Assembly (NCBI RefSeq): GCF_025766255.1
Contig: NW_026516708.1
Location: 62,001-126,000 of the forward strand
Source of the DNA: Zychaea mexicana
Taxonomy: Eukaryota; Mucoromycota; Mucoromycetes; Mucorales; Lichtheimiaceae
Length of the DNA: 64,000 nt
Direction of reading: 5' to 3'
Positions 35,814 to 50,574 of the stretch are shown here, piece after piece; the stretch's first letter is position 1; each line of letters starts with the position of its first letter. The notes under the pieces are model-generated. The model made no database searches and was not told where the DNA came from. It saw nothing but the letters and a program-made list of their open reading frames with translations. A program made the position numbers and the translations under genes.

Positions 35814-36708
35814 ATGGTACGATTACATCAGCTTGAGCGAAAGCCGAAACTCAAAGAATAGTTAACAAACGAGCTTCACGTTACTAGACGACACATACCA
35901 TTCTGCTTGTCCAACCACGTCCAGATAAAAAGTAAATTTGTCATTGCTGTTGAATCTATGCCACGATTATATGTACACTTTTGGATCTAAACTTTGAACA
36001 CTTTATTTCTAGCTCGCGCACCTACTAGTAAGTTTACCTCCTCTTGTTTCCTACCCCTCGGTTTTAAATGCGCTCCCGGTTTCTAAATGTTGACACAATC
36101 TTTGTTATCTAAATAAGCGAGCGCAATACCGTAGCTGCAGCTATGGATCGTAAGTTCATATCTTTTTCTTTTTTTGTTTTCTTCTGGAACTTGGCAAGGG
36201 ACTTATTCTTCTGTTTTACTTTTCATAACAGAGATCGCAAACATCTTTGAACAACATCTTCAGCAGGAGAACCCTGGTCTCCGGCAGATTCAATATAGGT
36301 CAGTGCACAGAAAGTGAATAGGAAGTGTACTACCGTTTCAAGTAAAAACTCCTGCTTGACTAATATGTGGCATTGTAGCGCGGATGATTTATTCCAATAT
36401 ATCGATTCACACAAGGATTTCGTGGCTCTTGTATTCGAGCCTTCGCAAGGAGTACGTTTATTTTCAAGCAGTGCCGGGAATAAAGAAAATAGATGGAAAT
36501 GAGTTACCAGAGAAAAGTGGTTTTAACGGAATGGTATATATTTTAGAGCTATTTGCCCAAGAATAAGGATTGGATCAAGGAGCGTTTGATTTCGCATTTT
36601 AGCCGACAGAATTCCCAACCGCAACAGCAACAACGTGGTCATAATCAACAATATCACCAACCACGATCCCAACATTATCATCCTCGAGGAGGCAATAGAC
36701 GATGGTAG
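35814..36708 (+). CDS. ERH: Enhancer of rudimentary homologue (ERH) with RGG/Gln-rich tail
   Basis: Small dimeric nuclear protein. In fission yeast Erh1 pairs with Mmi1 for meiotic mRNA elimination; in animals it acts in splicing and microRNA processing. My seven-exon model is 35814-35816, 35888-35931, 36013-36027, 36118-36149, 36232-36298, 36379-36451 and 36547-36708; it totals 396 bases (131 residues). Exon 1 is the bare ATG and exon 3 has 15 bases. The product starts MTTHTILLVQPRPDKNSRTY, where the animal protein has MSHTILLVQP...RTY. It continues with MDQIANIFEQHLQQENP, DDLFQYIDSHKDFVALVFEP and YLPKNKDWIKERLISHF, all matching ERH. Animal ERH stops about there. This one adds about 35 residues rich in Gln, His and Arg, ending PRGGNRRW, which looks like an RNA-binding extension. 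Confidence 0.92.
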
Positions 36709-37615
36709 CTTTCCCATCACGTAGTCACATATTATACAAAATAACAAAAAGCACAGAGATTATATCATTTTTATGCATTGTCGTTCGGGACAAAAACCTC
36801 GTGTGTTTGACGAATGTATGCGACTTTATACAAATGCTAGGCTTATATGGTTGATAAAGGGCAAATTAATCAACATCAAAGACGGCTTTTCTGGAAAAAG
36901 TTTATATTGAGCAAAGCTTTATCGAATGATCTGGTCAAACGATCTAAAGCGTCGCAAGACCTGAGCTTGGCACCTACACTTACATTACAAACAAATATGT
37001 CTGCCATGAAGGTCGCCAAACCTTTGATACTTCCATCATTGACGTTATACCTGTTTTTGGAAGAACTTACACCTGGCATCACAGCAGTTCTGCTGACAGC
37101 ACCATCGCCAGAGCGCCACGGATATCGACCAGCATTATCATTGCCTTTAGTATCCTTTTGATACAAGGCCACTGCCATACCAGCTATCGTATAGTTTTAC
37201 ATCAGATTACCAAGGATGAGCGTCCGCGCAGTTGAGGTCAAGGGAGAAGCAATTCAAATTATAGTAGAGCAGTTTTTCGCACTGTGATACTGAAAACTGG
37301 GTGGTTGTTACCATATCAACCTATATTTAAGCCACGGGTAAAACTTTGAAACCAATCTTTGTCAAAGCAGACATAAGTATAATGGCGCATGTAAGAGCTG
37401 GCAATGTGCATCACAAGAGAGAAAAAGTGTATCACTTGTTCCACATGTGTTTGCGGTAGTAGCAAGCTCTCTCTGCAAGGCGCGTTGCCCTTTTCGGAGA
37501 GAAAGGAGCGAACTTGTTACTTACTCCGCTCAGAAGTAAATTTTGAAACGCGCAATAGGCACCGAGTTGCTTCTGACAGGTTTCTTTTGACAGCAAACGT
37601 TTTATAAAAAACGAG
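36709..37615. other. Intergenic region upstream of CCT beta
   Basis: Two overlapping open frames of about 100 codons on opposite strands (36847-37161 plus, 36876-37178 minus) show no known motif, so I leave them uncalled. The remainder is promoter sequence. Confidence 0.35.
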
Positions 37616-39731
37616 ATGGTAATATTATAAACAACTTCCAAAACCAATCGACAGCAGGGGATCGTCAAAAGCATCTTTATACTTAAACTCTACCCATTTT
37701 GTTAGTCTCTTGCACCAGTACAGATTTTCCAGGATCAGGCAACTGAAGAGCGTGCCGAGAATGCGCGTTTGGTAAGTACCCGAAAAAAAAAAACATCGCT
37801 TGTAAAAGATCGTCGAGGAAAAGAAGGAAAGATTGCTTATTTCATCTATACTTTCTAGTCATCTTTCATTGGTGCCATTGCTGTCGGCGATCTCGTAAAG
37901 AGCACGTTGGGCCCCAAGGGCATGGTTAGTTGTGATTAAATCTTTAAGAAAGAGGGGAAACGTGTCTATGTACAGGTTCAACTGAAAACGCAGTAATCTT
38001 GTAGGACAAGATCTTGCAATCTGCAGCTTCGGGTGAAATCTTGGTCACCAACGATGGTGCAACCATTTTGAAATCGATTGCATTGGACAACGCCGCTGCT
38101 AAAATCTTGGTCAACATCTCCAAGGTCCAAGATGACGAAGTCGGTGATGGCACCACCTCGGTGTGTGTTTTGGCCGCTGAATTGTTGCGTGAAGCAGAAC
38201 GTCTCGTAAGCCAACGTATTCATCCCCAAACCATTGTCGAAGGCTACCGTTTGGCTTCGGCAGCAGCTTACAAAGCATTGGAAGCAAGTGCAGTGGATCA
38301 CAGTGCTAATCAAGAAGCTTTCCGTGAGGACTTGATTAATATTGCTAAAACCACCCTCAGCTCCAAGGTCTTGTCTCAGGACAAGGAATATTTCTCTAAG
38401 CTGGCCGTTGATGCTGTCCTCCGGTTAAAGGGCTCTACCAACTTGGAAAATATCCAAATCATCAAGAAGCCTGGTGGTCGATTGATTGACTCGTACCTCG
38501 ATGAAGGTTTCATTTTGGACAAGAAGATTGGTGTCAACTGCCCCAAGCGAATTGAAAACGCAAACATTTTGATTGCAAACACACGTAAGTTTCCGTTGCT
38601 CTATGCTACGTATGGCTATACTTGATGTCTGTGTTCGTCACTAAACTATAATTTTCCTTTAATTGATGATTATAGCCATGGATACCGATAAAATCAAGAT
38701 CTTTGGCGCTCGTGTCCGCGTGGACGCCACTGGCAAATTGGCTGAGTTGGAGCGTGCAGAACGCGACAAGATGAAGGCAAAGGTCGAGAAGATCAAGTCC
38801 CACGGTATAAACTGCTTCGTCAACCGACAATTGATTTACAACTGGCCCGAGCAGCTTCTTGCTGATTCTGGCATTGCAAGCATTGAACACGCCGACTTTG
38901 AAGGTGTTGAACGATTGGCTTTGGTCACTGGTGGTGAGATTGCTTCGACCTTTGATCATCCCGAGCTTGTCAAGTTGGGTCGGTGTGATTTGATTGAAGA
39001 GATCATTATTGGTGAAGACAAGGTATGTAATACCGGGGAAATGTAGCTATAGCTGTAATAAGAGATGCGTCTATTTCAAGGAGAGAGAAACTAATCCTTT
39101 CAATTTTGTACGTGGTTTGTAGCTTATCAAATTCTCTGGCGTTGCTGCTGGTGAAGCATGCACCATTGTCTTGCGTGGTGCCACACAGCAATTGTTGGAT
39201 GAGGCCGAGCGTTCGCTCCATGACGCCTTGTCGGTTCTTTCTCAAACAACAAGCGAGCCCCGTACCGTCCTTGGTGGTGGCTGCACTGAAATGTTAATGT
39301 CCAAGGCCGTTGACGATGCTGCTGCAAAGACTGCCGGTAAAAAGGCTATTGCAGCTGAATCGTTCTCCAAGGCCCTTCGTCAAATGCCTACTATTCTGGC
39401 CGACAATGCTGGTTTCGATTCATCCGAATTGGTTGCTCAGTTGAGAGCCGCACACTATGAAGGCAAAGCGACATCTGGTTTGGATATGGTCAACGGCGCC
39501 GTTTCCGATGTCCGTGAGTTGGGTATTACTGAATCTTTCAAATTGAAGAAACAGGTTCTTTTCTCGGCATCAGAAGCTGCTGAAATGATCCTTCGAGTAG
39601 ATGATATCATTCGATGTGCTCCTCGGTAAGAACTCATTTTCTTTCTCTTGCGTGTGTATGGTGTACGTGACTTGAAAATAACTAATGTATATCGTTTACC
39701 TTTATGAATAATTAGCCAACGAACTGCCTAA
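37616..39731 (+). CDS. CCT2: T-complex protein 1 subunit beta (CCT2)
   Basis: Subunit of the eukaryotic cytosolic chaperonin TRiC, which folds actin, tubulin and WD proteins. My seven-exon model is 37616-37618, 37724-37771, 37859-37924, 38005-38584, 38676-39022, 39123-39625 and 39716-39731; it totals 1563 bases (520 residues, normal length). The first coding exon is only the ATG, followed directly by GTAATATT. After the splice the product reads [20 protein letters not shown]. Chaperonin motifs are intact: [35 protein letters not shown] (catalytic Asp within GDGTTS), [12 protein letters not shown]. The beta-type apical domain (GMDTDK-like [17 protein letters not shown]) and the ending [35 protein letters not shown] identify subunit beta rather than the others. 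Confidence 0.96.
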
Positions 39732-39945
39732 GGAAAAAAAGTACTAAAAAACAAAAACCCATTACATACTTGTCCTCAATTTTCTTTCAGAACATGCACA
39801 AAGAATAAAAAAAGTAGCAATACCATTTTTTAAACGAGAGAGAAAAGTCTTTATTGTAGTTGTTTAATTATGATGATGGGCTGATAGATTTGGATGGCGG
39901 AAAAGATAAATGATTTATCAATGTTTTATGCAGGATAAGGAATGT

Positions 39946-42415
39946 TTAGATATCCGAATCCATGGGAAGACGCGACCAGAAGCGCTGGGTGATGAGAGCC
40001 TCTCTGAAGCCTTGTTCGAGACTGCTGCCCGAACCCAAGACCACGCCATCGGTGCTGTTGTAGGGCATACCCTCAATAGCGGTCTTGAAGAAATCCTCGC
40101 CTTCGCCGGATGCAGCGATAGGCTTACCATGGCGATAAGCGTCCATAATAAATACCTTGGGTTCTTCCATGGGGAAGAAACTAGTCGATTCCATGAGGAA
40201 CTTGATGCCTTGAGCACCACCAGGGACATAAATGGCATCATAGAGCACAGACGACGTGGTAAGATAGGTGTTATCGACCTGCAAACCGTCCTGTTCACCT
40301 TGGTATACACCAATGTAATCAGGATAGGCGCCTTCGGAAGAAAGGTAATCATACATTTCTTTGGCTTCTTGTGCATTGGTACCGGGAGCAGTCAAGATAG
40401 CGACCTTGCGTGTACGAATATTATCGGGTTTGGGATACTTCTGGATGGACAAGTGCGAGTCCATTCGACCATCATTTTCAGTGACCTTGTCGGGTAATGC
40501 GACACCAACGCCGGCAGCGACACGACGAGCCAAATTGTTGTCGACTTGGTTAAGCTGGTCGACAAATCGCTTACGGACATCAACGGACTTTGACTTGCCA
40601 ACTTCAAAGCGGAAACCGTCTACGGTTTGTTGTTGCTCAGCGGGCGTAAGTGAGTTATAGTATAAGCGAGCTTGCGAGTAGAAATCAAAGAAGCTTGGCG
40701 AACGGCCGCGTTGCTTGCGCCCATCGACTTGTTCGGGATACTCGACATAGCCGCCTTGTTCTGGGCTGGCAACGTTGGGTGAGTTGCCTTGCAATCCGTT
40801 GGGGAAGTAAGCGACATTGCCCTTGAACGTGTTCATTTGCATGAAACCGTCGCGCTGGTTGTTGTGAACCTCTGCAAGAGGACGATTGATGGGAAGTTGT
40901 AAAAAGTTGGCACTGCTCATGCGGTTCAATTGAGTGTCGAGGTAACTGAACAAGCGGCCTTGCAAGAGAGGATCGTCGGTAAAGCCGATGCCTATAAAGA
41001 AATGCGGTTTCATTTGTAAGTATGTTACAAACTTTAGTTTCTGATATGATATATGTTTCTTTTAGGATCTTACCATTGACAATGTGGCCAGGATGCATAG
41101 TGACTTGCTCGGTCTCAGAGAAGAAGTTATCGACGTTACGATTCAATACCATCTTGCCGACACGAGTGACAGGAACAATATCCTCGGGAATAATCTTGGT
41201 AGGATCCAGCAAGTCAAAGTCAAACTTGAATTCGTCTTCTTCAGGCACCATTTGGAAGCCCAACTCATACTCCGGGTAATCACCGCGGTTGATGGCAGTG
41301 TACAAGTCATCGCGATGGAAGTCACTATTCTTGCCAGCAATCTTTTGAGCCTCGTCCCAAACAAGGTTGGACAAGCCTGCCATCGGCTTCCAATGGAACT
41401 TGCAAAAGATAGCCTTGCCTTCAGCAGTAATCAAGCGGAACGTATGGACACCGAAACCTTCGACTTGTCTGAAGCTGCGAGGAATACCACGCGGTGAAAG
41501 CGCCCACATAACGGTATGCAAAGTTTCAGGGAACTCACTAGATAAAAATATAATGGGTTAGTAACCGCTCAAAGAGGTACGAGATAGACATGTTGTTGTC
41601 ACATTACGTAACACATAGTTAAAGAAAAAGACTTGGATGTGAACAAACATACGCAAAGAAATCATAGGCAGTCTCATGAGCAGTACCGGCTTGAGGCGTA
41701 TCCGTATCAGGTTCCATTTTACCGGCATGGATCAAGTCTGGGAATTTGATTGCATCCTGGACAAAGAATGGTGCAATGATATTGCCAACCAAGTCAAAGT
41801 GGCCTTCGTCGGTATAGAAACGGGTAGAAAAGCCGCGAACATCACGGACAGTATCGGCCGAGCCCTTGTTACCCAACACGGTCGAGAAACGGACAAATGT
41901 TGGGGTCTTTTTGCCAGCCTCGCTCAAGAACTTGGCCGATGTGACATTCGACCAACTAGCATACGACTCAAAGTAACCATGGGCACCCACGCCACGAGCA
42001 TGAACAACACGTTCAGGGATCCGTTCATGATCTATTGTATATCAAACTCACTTAATTATCACCGTAACATCATAAACAATCAATTTGTGGCTTCTTCTTG
42101 CTTACCAAAGTGCATAATCTTTTCACGCATCATAAAGTCCTCCATCAAAGTAGGACCACGGAGACCGGCCTTTAAACTGTCACTGTTGTTAACACGTTGG
42201 CCAAAGTTGGTTGTTTCCAAAGTACCCGCATCATTGACGAGGAATTCGTTCATCTGTTTTGTTTTGGCGTCTTGACCATCGAAAGCATTGATTTGAAATG
42301 CACATTGACCATCGGTATCGGGTCTTGGCTGCTCATTATTCGTATATGCCAAAGCAGTGTAAGAGCTAAGCTGCTGGATGGCCAGCGCTATGCTGAAGAG
42401 ACCGGCAAACTTCAT
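39946..42415 (-). CDS. Secreted large-subunit catalase with C-terminal flavodoxin-like domain
   Basis: Haem catalase removing hydrogen peroxide. Four exons on minus: 42415-42106, 42031-41653, 41537-41074 and 40991-39946; they total 2199 bases (732 residues, typical for large-subunit clade 2). The N-terminus [20 protein letters not shown] is a signal peptide, so export is likely. Active-site elements: the distal His in [14 protein letters not shown], the Asn in [16 protein letters not shown], and the proximal haem-ligand Tyr in RLFSYLDTQ. Also present are [11 protein letters not shown] and [19 protein letters not shown]. The last 150 residues ([45 protein letters not shown]) form the DJ-1/GATase-like domain of this clade. 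In the Asn motif the usual GNNxPVFF is GNIIAPFF, but the catalytic first Asn is kept. The gene is tail to tail with CCT2, about 215 bases apart. Confidence 0.94.
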
Positions 42416-43242
42416 GCTTAAATAAAAGAGTAGGGAAATCACAAGAAAATGTAAGGCTAGAGAGAAAAGATAAAAGTTGCAGCGACGGAAACACTTTGAA
42501 CAAGAAGGTTCTTTATATATTGTTCATGTTTGCTTAGAGAGAATCACCGAGGCTTGATTATAGTACGCACACGCACTGTAAAAACAAAAGAAGCAAACAA
42601 TCACACAGATGTTCTCAGTCCCCTTCACCGGGAAAAATTTATAAGATTAAAGCGTAAATTGACCTGATTTCGACAAGTGACATAGATACATACCGATTGT
42701 ATCACTAATAACTCTACTACTTGCTAGGATCCCGAATTAGTCAACTTGAAAGCATTACATCTTAACTTGATTGAAGAAGTGCTGTTATCGGGCATCTATC
42801 AAAGTGCTCTTTTATTATTCGTTGTCTAGGGGCAATCCTTAGGACACCACATCAAATCAGTAGGAATGACGATCATGTTCAATCATCGGAATCTTTTATA
42901 CTTCATGCAACAAATACTAACATGCATAGACGACTATTGTTAATTCTGACGCTACTCTTGTGTACGCAGCGAAATATAAGCGACGAAGCAGAATAAAAGC
43001 AAACAATCTTCTAGAAACAACCGTGTTGTTGACATCCTGATCGAAGAAGAGCTAAAAAAAACATTCTTTTGGTTATTCCATGTCTTCTCGAATGATAGTC
43101 CTTTTCCGTAATAAACATTCGAGTTCTTTCTTCTCCTCCTCCTCCAAAGACTTTCTATGCATCAGTAAAAAGAAGCATTTAATTGGCCAAGCGTACACAT
43201 TCATGCTTCGAAAACAAAATATAAAAGCACAGCAAATTCCTT
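42416..43242. other. Catalase upstream region
   Basis: Likely promoter of the catalase gene. No coding frame supported; no stress-response element called with confidence. Confidence 0.4.
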
Positions 43243-43660
43243 TTATGGCAACTTGATGTTGTCGGTACCACCACCACCAACAGCACCAGGCTTTCTGTTG
43301 CGAGGGGGGTAAATTATATAATAGCTGTGTCTTGATGCATAATTTGGCACACTGGTGCTCTCACAGAAGAGAGGATGATAAGCGATAGCCAAGGAGAAAC
43401 AAGCATTTCCGTGGTAGTAAGTGCTTTCCATCATCAGCATCCAGGATCCACGGGTTCGGATTGGCAGCCTCAAAAGTTTGAATTTTATTCATGATATCGG
43501 TGCGTACACTTTGTTCTTTTCTTCTACTACGTCCCCTTCCCACCAATACTATGTTTGGGCAGTTTAAGAATATCCTACCCAACAACATTCGCTCCATATC
43601 CGATTCCGTAGGGTAAATTACGTTTTCAGTATAAGAAATACTGTAGATACTTTCCTTCAC
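43243..43660 (-). pseudogene. Frame-broken protein-like sequence
   Basis: Two overlapping minus frames look like parts of one protein. Frame 1 (from 43660) includes ERMLLGRIFLNCPNIVLVGR and NKIQTFEAANPNPWILDADD. Frame 2 takes over near 43430 with YYHGNACFSLAIAYHPLFCE, SVPNYASRHSYYIIYPPRNR and a stop at 43243. A single-base shift or a missed tiny intron would join them. Family not recognised; either a relic or a small unknown gene. Confidence 0.35.
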
Positions 43661-43798
43661 CTTCCCCTTTTTATTTGGTTTATTAAAGCTGCATATAACG
43701 TGTAGAATAAATGAGGAAGAATGGCGAACGCGTGGATTAGAACGGTAATTAAAGGGAAAAAACGATACTCGTCAGCAGCCAAACAATAAACTCCTTTA

Positions 43799-45449
43799 AT
43801 GCATAGGCTAGAAGCCATTCGATCCGAATTCCAGAACCTGCTTCTCAATCGACCAGAGTAATTAAACTAAAAAGAAAAATAGTGAAAGGTGTGGCAACTA
43901 TTTTTTTCTGTTGTGTATGTAACTAACCCGTTGCCTCATTCCTCCTCTTGTAAAAGTCAACCGTCGTCGTCACCGAATACTACCAGTACTACACCTTCAC
44001 CAACACCATCGCAAGAATCTGCTAACAGATCATCGATCCTTGAACTCGAATCTGTCGCACAACTAATTGACAAGTAAAAGAAGCTATTAAAGAGGGGCAC
44101 TCTGGACACAGAAATAACTCACGGGCTTTTTTAAGGTTTCGGAACGATTGGCATGATATTCATGAAAGAAACCATGCAAATTTCAGCAAATTTGAAGTAA
44201 ACACTCCCTTTTTCCATAGAACTTGATCCCTTGATAACAGTTGTAATTAGAGCGCTAAGTAATTTTTCTTCATTCGTTGTTGCTGTTGCCTAGGTAGCGG
44301 ATCGATTGTTGATCGTCTTACTTGAACGGTGTCAACAACATGCCAATGTCTGCAAAAGAATGGATGATATACCCAACGATCTTTCAACAATACAAAGTGA
44401 ACTCCATTCCCTTACCGATATTGCAGGTATTGCATCCATCTCACCTACAAAAGAGACACATGTGTACGAACCCCTGCCTAAACCAACATTGAACTCTACA
44501 TGCATGGATAGGTGAATTGAAAAGTAAGTTAGCGACCTTGGAAGATAGGATAGAGGAAGCTACGGCCGAACATACCCGTGGCGAATTCGAAGCATGGAAA
44601 CGACAGGAACAGGTTCGAGTAAAAGAAGAACTGGCAGAAAAGAGGTAAGACAGGATGGAGATAGAAAAGCTATATATATATATATATATATATATGTATA
44701 GTTGGATGAAGAGACATGGCAGTAATTAACGTGTGTGCTATTGATGTGTACTACTTAATGCAATATCAGAGTAGCACTAGCAAGGCGAGAAGCAGAGCTC
44801 AAAGAAGCATATGAACAGCATAATAATACACAAACGCAAAAACGCGTTGAGTTATATGAAGCTACCTTTAATGCAGAACTAGAAGATTATCGACGACGTC
44901 GCGTAAATGAAGTATCCTCACTTTATTCACGTGAGTTTACGATACGTGTATATATCGACGGAAAAGGAGGCAGTAGAGTTTGCTGTGTTCATAAAAAAAT
45001 GTTATGTTATAGACACAGATCGCAATAATCCGGGTTCTGCTCCTCCTGCAGCAGCTTCGCTTGACTCTGTTCGATTGGATAGTGGTGACATTAAAGGATT
45101 GGACATGTTCCTTACAGACGATGAAAACGCATTATCACCACAGGTAAAAAAAAAGTTTTGTTTATGTATAAGAATAAAAGTACACGCATATTTATATATT
45201 GCTTCTATATTAATTCAAAAAATATATTATTGCTAGGCTACTACTACTGCTATTACCACCACCAGTAATGCGGCAACGACGACAACGACTAGCGTGACAT
45301 CATCATCACCAATAGCAACAGCAGCAACATCAGATACATCAAAGCATCGTGACAAATATAACATTGACACGGAGGACGACGATGATGAAGAAGGAGGAGG
45401 AGGAATCGAGATATTAGGGGATGAGGATTATCATAGTAGTAGCGACTGA
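43799..45449 (+). CDS. Dysbindin-like protein (BLOC-1 subunit family)
   Basis: Coiled-coil protein resembling dysbindin (DTNBP1), a subunit of BLOC-1, which sorts cargo on endosomes toward lysosome-related organelles. My eight-exon model is 43799-43857, 43957-44073, 44136-44196, 44294-44426, 44512-44644, 44770-44930, 45013-45143 and 45237-45449; it totals 1008 bases (335 residues). After a Ser/Thr/Pro-rich start come helices FRNDWHDIHERNHANFSKFE, RLLIVLLERCQQHANVCKRM and a long coiled coil (ELKSKLATLEDRIEEATAEH through ARREAELKEAYEQ). The dysbindin-like signature is VELYEATFNAELEDYRRRRV (compare animal FFEEAFQQDMEQYL) followed, after a linker, by IKGLDMFLTDDENALSP (compare ALDVFLNSGGEENTVLSP). 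The tail is Thr-rich then acidic, ending DEDYHSSSD. Intron 5 contains a TA microsatellite. Confidence 0.78.
44671..44700 (+). repeat. TA dinucleotide microsatellite in a dysbindin intron
   Basis: About twelve TA units in a row inside the intron after 44644. Confidence 0.85.
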
Positions 45450-45462
45450 AAATTGTATAATT

Positions 45463-47021
45463 TTATCGCTTTGAAGGGGATATTTGAAGCATGGGCATCT
45501 GTACATTGAATATCAAATAATGATTTTTGATAAATGCGCCACCGAGAATGCTAAACGGCATGCCAGCATAAGCGAAACCAGCGGTACATGTCCCATCCGC
45601 TTCCTCATATTTCAACGAGTCTGGTGGAACGACAAAATGGGTGCTGGCCATGGTAATAATCAAGGGTTCTAGTTTGGATTCATCGCAGGTGATTTTAAAG
45701 GTGCCGTCGTGATTATCGGATGCATTGTACCTTTCTGCGAGTTGATGTGCTATGTCATCTGGAAAGATCAAGAGTGTTGTACCAGTATCGACGATCGCAT
45801 ATAGATTCTCACCAACGATATTATCATTAATGGGAGTGGTAGTGCTGGTTGTGGTATTTGAACTAGTAGTAATGATGGCGCTGTTGTTGGTAGTGTTATC
45901 GTTGGCAGGAGTACTGCTGTTACTATAGCCGTAACTCAAAGATTGAATCGTCACGCCCCAGAAACCTGCCAAAGCGGTTGATTAGTTTTGCCATCTATAG
46001 TTAAACATGCATGTAATACATACCTTGCGAATTGTCTACAGGTATTGTAGTAAGGTCTCCAGCAATGTGGTTTGGATTATAGTCGCCAAACAAGAGTTCT
46101 AAATTTTACAGAAAAAAATATCAGTCTTTCGACTACACGGTTGATGTATTCCAAAGAAAATTGGGTCCTTCTACAGATAGAACAAGATACATACCACCGC
46201 CACCACCTTGATACGATTTTCCAAAAAAGACACTGAATATAGGCTTGTCAATGAGCTTCTGGCGAATCAAATTATCCATGGGAGTGACAATATTAGGCAC
46301 TGTTGCTATCGAATCGAAACCGAGGCCGAGAATTCCGTCGGTGGGGCATGCGTTAAAGATCGAGGAGCGAGAGGTGGCCAATTGAAGCGCTTGGCCTTGG
46401 ACCTTGTGTCCTCCTAGATCGACAGTATCGTAACCAACTTTACCGCTGGCATGGGTACCGTCACCATATACAATGGTCCATTTTCCACCAACTGATTTTC
46501 GATATGTCGATGAAAAACTTGGGTAGAATCTGGTTTTGAACAGTCCGCACGAGAAACAACCGGATGATGCTATAGATATATGTATATATATAAAATACCG
46601 AGAGCCCCCTCCCTCAACAATTCAGTATATTTCTGGTGTATTTGTAGTGTGATGGCTCATATTAGCCATGATAGTAAGAAAGAGGCTTAGTATTACCGAA
46701 CCAAAGATCAGACGATCCAGTGTCAAAGTTGAGTTTCAGTTCCTGACCAGGCGTCCCAATAGACACGGTTCCATAATACTCGAGATCGTACCCACTTTCG
46801 CTGAGTGCAATGGCGCCTTGTTTACTGTTACTGTCGTCTTGGTGAAATGCGTTGACATAGTAGCGGGAATATTTTGATTGCACGCGCTGCACCGATGCAC
46901 TGGCATTTGGAACATAGTCCGGATTGGTGTCAAGTTGTATACCAGTCGCTACTGGATAGAACAAACTACTGCTGCAGAAGACGACAACAGCAGAGTAATA
47001 AGCGGGCGCGATCCATAACAT
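45463..47021 (-). CDS. Secreted pepsin-like aspartic protease
   Basis: A1-family endopeptidase. Start ATG at 47021: [20 protein letters not shown] is a signal peptide. A basic propeptide-like stretch (about residues 30-75, [18 protein letters not shown]) follows. The mature domain begins [20 protein letters not shown]. The first catalytic motif is [10 protein letters not shown] (near 46705) and the second [15 protein letters not shown] (near 45785). Between them are the flap-like [28 protein letters not shown] and the usual ELLFGDYN strand. The end is [18 protein letters not shown], typical of the family. Exons: 47021-46695, 46570-46194, about 46100-46024 and 45965-45463. A Thr/Ser/Asn-rich insert (about 45920-45830) in the C-terminal lobe is probably a glycosylated loop. 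Its stop is only 13 bases from the dysbindin stop on the other strand. Confidence 0.92.
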
Positions 47022-47968
47022 GACGATGGAATCAAATAGCCCTTCTTCAATGCTAACTTGCTTTTTTTCTGCGGTCAACTATTAGGTCTTTGTTGTCGTT
47101 TGAGGTGTTTATAACAAACACACACTCTTGATCTCTTTTAGAGAACGAAAAAGAGAGAGGGGGGAAAAAGAACAAAGAGGTCAAAGAGGATTATTATGTA
47201 TCTCATTTTGCAACCGTGCCGACAGTAACACATAACAATATCGCAAGTGGTATTAAAAAGTGCGCGTTACACCAAATGTCCCAGTGCAGCAATAAGTGCC
47301 TCCTTTATAATAATCGCAGCCAGCCCGAAGGGGCCCTAACATTATTCATGTCACTCAAGATAATTGTAGATGCGCTTATTACAGCGATATCGCAAATATT
47401 GTTATTAATATTATTATTAGAGTTAGAATTTGCCAAAGATCGGCGTCGATACTATGGCTCGTTTAATTCACTCGTGCGCCTTTTTTTACTCACCCTCTGT
47501 ATAGAAACGCAGGGTCATTTATTGTCCTTGAAACCTTATCTCGAAAAAGTACAATGGGACGTCAAGCGCTTCTTTGTTGCTGTGATTCTATGATGCGTGC
47601 CAAGCCTTCTTGTTTTTGTCTCTGCAATCTCAAAACTATCAGGAGTACGCCGCTATTAGTAAGTAGTCCTTTTCAAAACAAAGAGTTTTATCTTCTGTGA
47701 TTGTGATAGGTAATGCCTGGATAGATAGAACACAGCAGAAGAACACCCAGCTGTCAAGTTCGAAACACAAGCTCGTCTCTATCCAGCAGGTCCTTCTCGC
47801 AACATGATTGGATGACTTTCTACGCACTGTAAAATTTTTTAGAAAAAGACCATTTTCCTTAGCACTCCCTTTGACTCCCTCTCTTCTCTTCCACACATTT
47901 TCTTTTGAAGGAAAAAACCCTCTCTCTCTCTCTTTTTTTTTCTTTCTCTTCAAAAGGGCTTGCCTCCA
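47022..47968. other. Divergent promoter region of protease and PABP genes
   Basis: Head-to-head promoters. A strong CT-rich run (about 47875-47960) precedes the PABP leader. The frame at 47216-47593 has no recognisable features. Confidence 0.45.

Positions 47969-50574
<2,606 letters not shown>

Noticed and set aside
36847..37178. Two overlapping frames of about 100 codons on opposite strands
   Set aside because: No recognisable motif, splice context or homologue; probably chance openness.
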